Origin: Paulinella micropora
Taxonomy: Eukaryota; Cercozoa; Imbricatea; Euglyphida
Length of the DNA stretch: 42,552 nt
Direction: 5' to 3'
NCBI GenBank assembly: GCA_009731375.1
Contig: BJOX01000125.1
Coordinates: forward strand, 93,082 to 135,633
Under the pieces are notes generated by a model that worked only from the letters and a program-made list of their open reading frames with translations, did not search any database and had not been told where the DNA came from. A program made the position numbers and the translations under genes. Shown here in pieces: positions 25,075 through 34,858 of this stretch. The stretch's first letter is position 1, and every line of letters begins with the position of its first letter.

Positions 25075-25265
25075 GCTAGTACGTATACTAGTACTAGTAC
25101 GTACTGTACTATAGCTACAGTAGTACTAGTACGTACTAGTCTTCAAGCTAGTATACGCGTACGTATACGTACTTGCGCAATTGCAATTGGATCTATAGCT
25201 AGCCAACGTACTAGACGTACTGCAATTATATTAATTAGGGATCTAGCTAGTCTAGGGGTACCGGT
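24960..25265. repeat. Palindrome-dense block abutting right virus end
   Basis: TA runs followed by chained palindromes (GTAC, CTAG, AGCT, ACGCGT, TTGCGCAATTGCAA, GGTACC), ending near CTAGGGGTACCGG. Same character as 825-936. No gene. Confidence 0.6.
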
Positions 25266-25559
25266 AAAAAATATATTTAATGTATTAAAATTTTCTGTTT
25301 TAACAGGCGCGGAGTATATGTAAACGTGAAAAAACTTTATGAATTAGAAAGCAGTTTAATTTAATTAAATTTCATCAATAGAAAAACAGTGCAGCGCTAG
25401 CCTTGCAATTTTGGCTCAAGCAGGTGTTTTTATGACATATTTTCTTATTTCCTGAACTGATGTAATCCAACACACGTGCACTCCAATTGCAAGTAGCGGT
25501 GGAAAAGAGAAGGAAAGTCTTGAACGTTAACAAGTCCGGACACTGTGAACCAGTTTATT
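25266..25559. other. Host spacer, no gene seen
   Basis: Unique-looking DNA with a TTTAATTTAATTAAA run; no convincing open frame. Confidence 0.5.
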
Positions 25560-26370
25560 CCTAAGTCAAAAGTCAAGGTATACCTTGAGTTCAAGGTATA
25601 CCTTGAGTTCAGGGTATACCTTGCATATTTATCAAATTGATTTTCAAGGTTTATCCCATGTTCGCAAGGTTTACCCCCAAATTTTACGACGATTTAATAA
25701 GTAAAGGACGATTTTTATTAAGTTTCTAGAGGGCCGACCCGGGACGAAAAAAAAAAACACACTAAAAACATTGACGCTAAAATTCAAGGTATACCTTGAA
25801 TTTAGCGTCAAGGTATATCTTGACTTTAAATTCAAGGTATACCTTGGATTTGCGTCAAGGTATGCTCTGGATTTGCGTCAAAGTATACCTTGACTTTAAA
25901 TTCAAGATATACTTTGCGTTCAAGGTATACATTGACTTTAAATTCAATGTATACATTGAAGTTAAAGTCAAGGTATACCTTGACGCAAATCCAAGTTATA
26001 CCTTGACTTTAAATTCAAGGTATGCATTGAATTAATCGTCAAGGTATACCTTGACTTTAAATTCAAGGTACACCTTGAATTTAAAGTCAAGGTATTCCTT
26101 GACGCTAAGTTCAAGGTATGAATTGACTCTAAATTCAAGGTTTTCTTGACTTGCAATCTATCTTTCAATGTACGTCACCTTGATATTTCAAGGTATACTT
26201 TGGAATATCAATGTATACATTGACTAGTTTAAGGTATACCTTGACTATTCCAAAGTATACCTTGACTATTTCAAAGTATACGTTGGATATGTAAGGTAAG
26301 CATTGAAAGGCTAAGTCCTTGCATGTCTATTTCTTGTCAAGGTATACCTGGAATTTAGAGTCAAGGAATA
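25560..26370. repeat. Array of palindromic CAAGGTATACCTTG motifs
   Basis: Dozens of copies of AAGGTATACCTT or close variants at a start-to-start spacing of about 23-25 bp, separated by A/T-rich spacers that occur in both orientations (GACTTTAAATTC, GAATTTAAAGTC, GATTTGCGTC). Open frames on both strands through this stretch are repeat translations, not genes. Confidence 0.75.
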
Positions 26371-26525
26371 CCTACTGTTCCGCATTTACCAAACTTTCTT
26401 GGACGGCGGCCTACTACGCTTTGCCTTTGCCATAGCCGACGGGGCTTTCCCTGCTTCTGTTTCGTTTTCTCCCTAGTTATTAGACACTGGTACGATGGCA
26501 TAACTAGGCTTCTTTCGTCTCCTCT

Positions 26526-28291
26526 TTACGCTTGCTTCTTTACTTTTGCATTCGCCCGCTTTTCTACCTGTTCTTGGCCTCTGCCCCTGCCAGGTTGTGC
26601 TTCCTTTCGTCCAGACCAGACAAAATCTTGAAAATAAGTTCGCGCCAGAATTAGGAGATGCGATTGTCCAAGATCTAGTTGCTCACTATAAACTAATTCA
26701 TCAAGTAGCCCATATTTGCGGCCTGCCTCATAACGTGCTGGTCTCAGAGCCTTAAGCTTATATTTGATCTGTGGACATGTGCATAGGCTTGCATTTTCTG
26801 CTCTCATCTGCTACCAGGACATATTTGATCTGTGGACATGTGCGTATGAAATGCAACACTGCTTCCTTGTGCCCTGCCTACCAAGCTGTCCAGAATAGAA
26901 ACACCACCACGTTGCCTTGCCATCTGTATTTTTTGAAGTAACGCTCCAAATCAACAGTGTTCTGTACTCTAGCTTTCCACAAAACCACAGGATCTTGTTG
27001 TGTCCACAACTCTGCATGTCCACTTTCCTGGCGAACAACACTAGCCCTGCCCACTTTCAATATCCATTCCCTAGAACAATTGTTTTGCTCCAAACCCGTC
27101 ACGTGTCCATACCCAAAAACCATGACTGCGAGAAGAACGTTCCCGACTCCAAAACCTATGTCCAAAACATGTAATCTGCCCTTTCGCAATACGGTACCGC
27201 ATTCACTGCTGATAATACTCCTGTCATGCTTAGAGTTCCCCCTATTCCCTTCTCAGCAATGTGTAGGAGGTCGACACTGTTTTTGAATGCACCATGAATC
27301 ACCAAGACATCGGACACAGCCCAATTTCTTGGGTCAGGTTGTGCCATGAACAGGGGGCATAACGCGTTGCAAGCTCTACACTTTGACTGCGTAAAAATAT
27401 TTACACTATCGCAACCTGTCACCTCACACCTCCAGGGCGGCAGCCTTTTTACCAATGTTGTTGACATCGCCTACCACCAGGTAGGCATGCAAACAACTTT
27501 GCGGACTAGTGTACATGTGCACATCGATTGTAGAAAAAAATGCCAAGGATTACCTTTAAAAAACCAAGGTATGCCTTAACAGTCAAGGTATTCCTTGAAA
27601 CGTCAGGGTATACTTTGAAAGGTCAGGGTATACCATGAAAAGTCAGGGTATGCATTGAGCTTTGCAGAGGAGAGAGAGACACCACAGAGGTATACATTTT
27701 TTTATGGAATTGTACAGTTCCAAACCAGGGATCCTACTTCCTGTCTGATATTCCGCATCCACTGTACTCCTTGCCGTAGTGAATGGTTATGCATTGACCG
27801 AAAAAAATGTTTTCGATAGACCGAGTTAAAACACGAGCTCCATCATTCTCTATTGCTGCTTCACAATTGGGCCGCAAACTATGTTGGGCAAATCCCCCAC
27901 CCTCCCGGTACAGAGTCATGTAGAACTTTATGTCTCTTGTTGCGAGCAGCTAAGACTCTCCCCCTCACTTTGTCAGTGAACACTAATTTTTTTCCGTTGC
28001 CCACTTCTATGGCTCGTGCGTGCTTCTCTTCCTCCGAACAAACTGAGTCGCTCTTTACATACTCACCCCCATAGGCCATGATGACAAAACTAGGGCAGCC
28101 GATCCACAGTTTGCCCATCTGCTTGGAAACCTTGGGGACCGCCACAACGTAAAAACCCCTCCCGTCCTGGATGTCGAACAGGGACAAAAATCCCGCATCG
28201 AAACCCACAGCGCGCAACGCATTCTTTTTGCTTCCTGCGGTTCGTGAGCTTTCTCATACTCTAATGAAATTTTGGTGGCTACAGCTAACAA
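26526..28291 (-). pseudogene. Decayed SET + RanBP2 zinc finger + methyltransferase locus
   Basis: On the minus strand three recognisable pieces follow each other in different frames. First (28217-27734): GRGFYVVAVPKV, MAYGGEY, then SLRPNCEA, a DGARVLTRSIENIFFGQ segment and TIHYGKEY, the end of a SET lysine-methyltransferase domain. Second (about 27440-27370): WRCEVTGCDSVN...KCRACN, matching a RanBP2-type zinc finger (C-x4-C, N, C-x2-C). Third (about 27160-26880): HVLDIGFGVGNVLLAV, a class I methyltransferase SAM-binding motif, followed by HVTGLEQNN. At least two single-base shifts separate them and a short CAAGGTATACC array lies between. It may be one chromatin-modifier-type host gene or a transposon gene, now broken or badly sequenced. 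Introns are possible. Confidence 0.45.
27560..27660. repeat. Short CAAGGTATACC-type array
   Basis: Five degenerate copies (AAGGTATGCCTT, AAGGTATTCCTT, AGGGTATACTTT and others) at about 23-bp spacing inside the decayed SET/methyltransferase locus. Confidence 0.6.
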
Positions 28292-28299
28292 AGCCTAGC

Positions 28300-28869
28300 A
28301 ACAACACCCCCCCCCCCCCCGGGGACACACACACACACCAAGTACATCAACATGTGTAACAGGAAAGACACAATAATAAATAATAATGTCCGCCCCCCGA
28401 CCGGTCGTAGAGATTTCAACTTTTGCACGCGAAGTGTAAATCATTAAAATTTTATCAGAAAACACTTAAAAATCATTTAATTATAATTAATATTGAAAAA
28501 AAACATAACAAAACTATCCTTTATCATGCGCCAGACGCCGGTAAGCTTCGGTTCATACCGGTTATAGCGCGCTGTTATGCGGACCTGTACCCAGTCACAT
28601 TCGCACTCACACCATCGCTCAAGCTATGGTTTTATACAAGAAAACAATGTCCCAAAGTATTATTACTTCTTTTTGAGCTTTTTTTCAAATAAGTCTATTG
28701 ATTTTCGCGGTCACATGGCATCCCGGGCGGTCCCCCCGCCACCCTACCGCGCTAGACCATGTAATTGCACGCAGTCACAAAAAGTACAAGCACAATGCAG
28801 CCCATTTGCACCCTAAATGAGGGAAAAAACATGCTTTCATTTGCATTTTCATTTTCTATTAATATTCCA
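28300..28869. other. Host spacer with poly-C and AC runs, no gene seen
   Basis: A poly-C run and an ACACAC run near 28307-28338, then mixed DNA with no convincing coding frame. Confidence 0.4.
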
Positions 28870-29252
28870 CATACTTACCGCGGGTGGTGGCACCTGCGGC
28901 ACTCGCCGCGCCACCACCCGCCATCTCGTGCACCAAAGCGCGCACTCCCACACTTACTCTTACAAATCATGACTGAGCGAAGGTTATGTGCGTGATTTCC
29001 TGTTGTGCGTCACAATTTAACAGGAAATCGCAAACATCTGTCATTGGTGGCACGCACTGCCACCCGCCACCGAAAAACCGCGCCACCACCCGCCATCTCG
29101 TGCACCAAAGCGCACACTCCCACACTTACTCTAACAAACCATGACCGAGCGAAGGTTATGTGCGTGATTTCCTGTTGTGTGTCACAATTTAACAGGAAAT
29201 CACACGCATCTGTTACTGGTTGCACGCACTGCCACCCGCCACCTAAAAACCA
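28870..29252. repeat. 172-bp tandem repeat, about two copies
   Basis: GCGCCACCACCCGCC starts at 28908 and again at 29080; AGGTTATGTGCG at 28981 and 29153. Both give 172 bp. The unit includes a hairpin, ATTTCCTGTTG...CAGGAAAT. The array runs into a 250-N gap, so more copies may be missing. Confidence 0.75.
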
Positions 29253-29275
29253 GCAGCCACACAGCAGGAACTACG

Positions 29276-29551
29276 NNNNNNNNNNNNNNNNNNNNNNNNN
29301 NNNNNNNNNNNNNNNNNNNNNNNNNNNNNNNNNNNNNNNNNNNNNNNNNNNNNNNNNNNNNNNNNNNNNNNNNNNNNNNNNNNNNNNNNNNNNNNNNNNN
29401 NNNNNNNNNNNNNNNNNNNNNNNNNNNNNNNNNNNNNNNNNNNNNNNNNNNNNNNNNNNNNNNNNNNNNNNNNNNNNNNNNNNNNNNNNNNNNNNNNNNN
29501 NNNNNNNNNNNNNNNNNNNNNNNNNCCCCCCCCCCCCCCCCCCCCCCCCCG
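29276..29551. other. 250-N gap and poly-C run
   Basis: Unknown bases 29276-29525, then about 25 C. Frames spanning it are artefacts. Confidence 0.9.
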
Positions 29552-29856
29552 CCCCCGCCCCACCTGCCGGCCGCGACCAATCCTGTACATACATACATGA
29601 ACATTCATTGCTTTGCAAACTAGTTTATGCTGTAAGTACCTAGTGAATCACCGACTCAAGCTTGCCACTCCTGATCATCACGGCAATCCTCTTGCTCCTC
29701 TTCTGGATCGCCGTCGCCACACTCCTCGCACCCTCGCCAATCGGGGTGGCTGGGTGCGATGGAGTTGGCGCATTCGCACTGCAGGCAGATGTAGTCTTTC
29801 TGATCCTCAGGCAGCCAGGCTTCCTGATCTTGCTTCTCTTCATCGGCGCCAACGTA

Positions 29857-32800
29857 CTAGTAGGACACACCTGCCGCCACTGCACTGACAGGTCTGAACG
29901 AGGATGAAGAGAATCCGGAGGAGGGAGAGGAAGAAGAAGAAGAAGAGGAAGAAGAGAAAGAGGCGGAAGAGGATCCCTTAGCATCCTGAACAGCAGGGCT
30001 GTTCTCCTCTAACCTCTTACGCAGCGCAGCCAGTTTGCCGGACACAGGTAAGCCTAACTCTCGCAGCTTTCTCCTTGCACTGCTTCTTTGTGAGGTTGGC
30101 ATATCCCACGTCTCCGTCTTTGGATGCGTCGGGACCCGCAGGCATGTTCTCCTCGAGGCGCGTTCTGAGCTCGGCGACCCGCCCGTCGCTTGGTAAGCCC
30201 ATGTCTTGCAGCATCTTCCGCAGCTCCGCTGCCTTGAACGCGTCGAATCTCCCCTTCTTTGCCTTCTTGCGCTTCGAGCGTGATGTAGCCTCCTTGCGAA
30301 AGTAGGCGATCTTGTCGTCCCGGCTCATCCCAGTCGTAGCCTCCGATCGAACGTGGACGGCCACCTGCTTCCCTCCAGTGCCGTGCACTGTTGGGCACTT
30401 TTCTCCGTTGGGATGTCCAGGGTGGGGCTGCTTGACACGCTGGGTGCACTTCTCGCAACGGGGGCCGACTTCAGAGTCCTGCCGGAGGTCGATGACGATA
30501 CGATCTGCGTCGTTGACAGAGCTGTTGAGTGCTCCGTACAGGACGCCGGACACAAACACTTTGCCTTCTGCCTTCTCAGGCGCAGGGCGGGAATACGTAA
30601 ATGATCGAAGCTCCCGAAACCCCCAGGAGCCAAGCTTGCGTGGACGCACTGGGTTGGCCTTGATCCACGCCTCGATGACGTCGGCATCGTGCCCGTAGTA
30701 TCGGTTGTGCTCGTAGCCTGCGCCCTCCATAGCTTCCAGCCAGTCTTCTACAAGCGCAAATCCACGCCCCTGCTCGACCTGAGCTTGCACAAAGACGTGG
30801 GTGAACTTCCGTTTGGATCCGTCACACGGATTCCACGCGTGGTTAGCGCAGAAACAGTGCGTCTCCATGTCGATGCCATACTTTTCACGATAGCAGGATT
30901 CTGCATACAAGAACTCGTAGTTATGAAAATCCCCGCCACCGTCACCGGTACGGACACCAGGGCCAGGAAAGGACGAAATCTCACCGCTGCCTCCGTCCGC
31001 CTCACTGCGGCAGTGAAAGTCCCAAACTTAGCGCGTCGTTGCCCCGGAGTGCGCAGTCATCATCACGTTATGTATGTACTCGTACTGCAGATGCCCGTCC
31101 GCGCGTCGAGTCACCAACGTGAAGAGCAAGTTGTTCATCTTGCATCCCTTCTCTGAGTACCACGAGATGTAGTCCTGATAGATGACCCACTGGCCCGACC
31201 CAGCCTCCAATGCGTCGATGCGCGGATGGATGTACCTACACCACCAAACGCACAACAAGTGCAGTCGACAGAGACATCAAAACTTTTTGCCTCGCAATAC
31301 CAGCAGATGACCTGAGTGAGTTTACACAGGTCATCTGATGGGCTTGCAATCATTAGAGGATAATATGAGCCTTGTGATCTTCGGTGTTTAATTTGCTTCA
31401 GTCAAATTAAACACCGGAAATCACCAGTAACGTCATCCTGCCTTTGCAATTTGTGTTCCGGCAGCATTGTAACACGCGCATCTGCATAAATATGATGATT
31501 CGTGTGTTAGAATGCCAACGAGCATTGTTTCAGGTGGCATCGGTTACGGCAGCAGTGAACAGGGGTTTCGTCATGGTTCATAGGGATTGGGTGTACACGT
31601 GTGGACCATAGCGAAACCCCTTACATCAGCAAGAACAACAAGCACAAAAACCATAATTAGTAGCAGTCATCGTTACCTGCGCTGAACTTGGTAGCAGTCA
31701 TCGTGCCTCTTGGCTCGGTTGACACGAACCTTGAGCTTCTGGATGAGAATCAGGTTGCGCTGGCCGTCCTTTTTATCCTCCTCCCGCGCAAGCTCCGCCT
31801 TCCAGCGGTCCCAGTTGTCGTGCCAGTGACAAGGAACTGTCTTGGTGATACAATGAAACGAGATCTGGGAATCAGCCAACATCTTGTTCAGAGTTGGACG
31901 GGTACGTGGCTAATAGAAGTGACGACAAGCGGTACTGCAGCGACCTTTACAGACGTACGCTTGCGCATTCTGCACTACCCACTTCCCCCCCTTCATGCCA
32001 GCCACCAGGCGCTCAACGGAACCGGCATCCGATACCATCTGGGCGTAAATATTAGGGAATGTTGTAGTCCTGTAGTTGTCATAGAAGCTGTCTAGTGTCC
32101 CGTACCAATAGAGAGTATCCCTACCAGATTTAGCTCCCATATTTTCCAGGATCACTTTCCCTGTAAGGCGTCGCTCCCTTTCCGTGATCGCATCACGGGA
32201 TTCATGATCAACCCTCACTTGGCTAAAATGTCTATGCGAGCTTCAGACTCACCTTTCGACCTATCCTCGTCTAGCTTTTTGGCGATTTGTTCGGCTCTGC
32301 GACCATACCTGTCGCTGACGTTCTTGAACCAAACATGAAAGTCCTTTTTAGTACGAAACTTTCCTCGTAGCTTGGCGATGATTGCTTGTTTGTGTGTTGA
32401 TTTTGCTGGCAGCTCTGCCACCAGCTCCTGTACCGCTTTTGCTGTTTGAATTTCGGTCTTGCTACTTTTCAGCATAGAAGCCGTCTTGCTAAACCGGTCC
32501 TGTCCCTGCTTGGACAGCAACATCTCCTGAAGTTCCTCGTCTGTGCAAACAGCAGCAACCGCATCCGCAATACGCTTTCTTTGCTGACACTGAGACCCTG
32601 CTTTTCCTTAGTCTCTTGCATGTGAGGGACTGACGGTAGACTCGTCAATACGAGACCTCGAATTGGTAGAGCTCGCGCGCTTTTTGTTTGTACGCTCAGC
32701 TAAAGAGGCAGCTAGTGAGACATTGTCGGTGAAGTCATCGCTTGAGTCGTTGCAGGAGTAAGCGTGGTTTTCATTTCCATCAACATCAGTGGCTGTGCAA

Positions 32801-32937
32801 GTACTTGTGCTCGTGGCTGCGGCTCCGGACGAAGACGAACACGCAGACTCCGATTCACTGTCCGCTGCTTCCTGTGCTAGTGTTACCGCAGCATTGCTCA
32901 ACACTGTTTTTGAAGAGAGACGGGACAAAAGAGACAT
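29857..32937 (-). CDS. Host split gene with two SAP domains
   Basis: Reading leftward: a Ser-rich start (MSLLSRLSSKTVL, ATG 32937), a helical region (32523-32215), a segment with DTLYWYGTLDSFYDNYR (32160-31940), a segment with QWVIYQDYISWYSEKGCKMNN (31200-31120), then a continuous part from 30910 with Cys/His pairs (CFCANH, CEKCTQRV). It ends in two SAP DNA-binding motifs: ELRKMLQDMGLPSDGRVAEL and, one frame away, KLRELGLPVSGKLAALRKRL, followed by a Ser run. The last shift (near 30065) is a single base. Exon borders are my estimate. SAP domains bind AT-rich DNA; the middle part may be a transposase-like or unknown domain. Function not assigned. Confidence 0.45.
31304..31621. other. Cluster of three stem-loops in probable intron
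   Basis: Perfect or near-perfect hairpins follow each other: CAGATGACCTG (31304-31314) with CAGGTCATCTG (31327-31337); CGGTGTTTAATTTG (31382-31395) with CAAATTAAACACCG (31403-31416); AGGGGTTTCGTCATGGTTCA (from 31561) with an almost exact complement ending at 31621. They lie between coding segments of the SAP gene. They could be structured RNA or short foldback elements. Confidence 0.45.
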
Positions 32938-32962
32938 GGCACGGTTATTGCAGTCAAACAAA

Positions 32963-33480
32963 CAACGCCCTAGATGATTGAGAGGATAATGATATTGCAA
33001 AAAACCAAAAATGTCCGGCAGGTCCAGGAGATTTCAGACTTTCTCTGCTGCCGTCAAATCTACATTAGAAAAAACATGGATGTGTTGCCACAGTAATGAA
33101 TAGCATGTATACCTTTATATCCAACCTTGTAACGACGGCCCAGATAATTGAGAGGATAATAATATTGCAAAAAACCAAACATGTCCGGCAGGTCCCGGAG
33201 TTTTCAGACTTTCTCTGCTGCTGTCAAATCTACATTAGAAAAAACATTGATGTGTTGCCACAGTAATGAATAGCATATATATCTTCATGTCCAGCTTTTC
33301 AACAACGCCCCAGATGATTGAGAGGATAGTGATATTTCAAAAAAACAAGAATGCAGCGGCAGGCCCGCATAGATTCAAGCTTTCTCTGCTGCCGTCAAAT
33401 CTACATTAGAAAAAACATTAATGTGTTGCCACAGTAATGAATAGCATATATATCTTCATGTCCAGCTTTTTAACAATGCC
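32963..33480. repeat. 170-bp tandem repeat, three copies
   Basis: The phrase CAGATGATTGAGAGGATA (or TAGATGATTG, CAGATAATTG) starts at 32971, 33141 and 33311, a 170-bp period, and a fourth copy begins at about 33472. Sequence is unrelated to the 172-bp array at 28870. It covers the 5-prime side of the SAP gene and leads into a plus-strand open segment. Confidence 0.8.
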
Positions 33481-33765
33481 CCAAGACATCATCAAAGAGC
33501 TAAAATTCCCATTGAAGATGGTTGAAAAGGTTCGTGGCAAAGTTACATTAAAGTGGCATCCAGCCAAAAAAAAGTGGCACTTCTTAGCCAGTTTCTGCCA
33601 GTGGAAGTTAAAAAACAAATCGGTTCGAGGTCCCATTTCAAAAACATTTGTCTGCAGTTTTTGCACGAACATGGCCGAAAAGGTAGCAGTGCGTGTGATA
33701 AACGCATATCGAGTCGAACCCCCCCCCCCCCCCCCCCCCCCCCCCCGGGNNNNNNNNNNATTGCA

Positions 33766-34090
33766 TGTCAACGGAAAAACGGGTCCCACCGACTGGATCC
33801 CGCTGGGATCGTGTAATATTGGGGATGATATTTTGCCTTCCTATTGGAACTTCCCTGATGCCAACCCTGAGTCCAAGGCATGGGGAACAGTCAACCCCAA
33901 CACGGTGTACACGTATGTGCCAGCGGCAGGGGGATATTTCGAGACTGAGCTATCTCCCTTTGACCCTTGTGCGTGCCCCAAGAGGTTGAGAGCTCCCCCA
34001 GTCGCCCCAACCAAAGCTGCTGTTCCTGCGGAGGAGAAGATCGATAAAACGGCTTCTCCTGCGAAGAAAAAGCGCTCAGGCAGCAAAAAG
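33766..34090 (+). CDS. Host exon-like segment, unknown protein
   Basis: An open frame after a poly-C run and 10-N gap reads as a folded domain (TDWIPLGSCNIGDDILPSYW, NTVYTYVPAAGGYFE, FDPCACPKRLR), then a Lys/Ala/Pro-rich tail ending SGSKK directly before GTAAAAATG, a plausible splice donor at 34091. It is probably an exon of the plus-strand gene continuing at 34859 or of a similar neighbour, given the same Lys-rich tails. Not recognised. Confidence 0.4.
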
Positions 34091-34120
34091 GTAAAAATGT
34101 ATAACAATAAAAACAACGAC

Positions 34121-34262
34121 AAAAATCTCCGCGTACATGCGCGCATACATACATACATACAGATATACATACAATGAATGCGTGCAGATGACATTATATA
34201 CATAACAAACAAACAAACAAACAAACAAACGAACCATGCCAACAGCAACGTAACAACAACAT

Positions 34263-34294
<32 letters not shown>

Positions 34295-34480
34295 AAATCT
34301 CCGCGTACATGCGCGCATACATACATACATACAGATAGACATACAATGAATGCGTACAGATGACATTATATACATAACAAACAAACAAATAAATAAACAA
34401 ACAAACGAACCATACCAACAACAACGTAACAACAACGAAACAACCACAACAACAACAACAACAGCAAAAATCTCCGCGGG
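34121..34480. repeat. 172-bp tandem repeat, two full copies
   Basis: AAAAATCTCCGCG starts at 34121, 34293 and 34466 (172 and 173 bp). Each unit holds a CATA run, an AAAC run and an AAC run. It lies just inside the probable intron after 34090. Confidence 0.75.
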
Positions 34481-34800
34481 GGGGGGGGGGGGGGGGGGGG
34501 GGGGCAACCCCCCCCCCCCCCCCTCACTCTATTGCTCTCTGTCTCTCTCTCTCTCTTTCTCTCTCTACATACATGCATATATATACATACATACATACGC
34601 ACATACATATATACATACACACACATATGCACACATACATACATGTATACACAGATGTTACCACTCTCTTTCTCTCTCTCTCTCTCACACACACACACAC
34701 TAAAGTGATTTGGGGGGGGGGGTAACCCCCCCCCCCCCCCCCCCCCCCCNNNNNNNNNNNNNNNNGGGGGGGGGGGGGGGGGGGGGTGCGTGTGTGTGAC
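34481..34800. repeat. Poly-G/poly-C, CT and CATA microsatellites with gap
   Basis: Successive G, C, CT, CATA, CA and G/C runs and a 16-N gap at 34750-34765. No gene; open frames here are translations of simple repeats. Confidence 0.8.
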
Positions 34801-34858
34801 ACTCCCCTAAGATAAATATTTGTGTGCATTCCAAAACAATTATATCAGCATCAACATC

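Noticed and set aside
25560-26370. CRISPR-like regular repeat array
   Set aside because: The repeated word is itself a palindrome, the spacers are very short and recur in both orientations, and the DNA is eukaryotic. No Cas gene is present.
33437-33750. Protein start upstream of the poly-C run at 33720
   Set aside because: The frame begins in the last 170-bp repeat and passes through poly-C and a gap; only the part after the gap looks like coding sequence.
34481-34800. Poly-G and poly-C runs beside gaps as telomere or G-quadruplex elements
   Set aside because: Homopolymers at contig joins are typical assembly artefacts; the true length and sequence are unknown.
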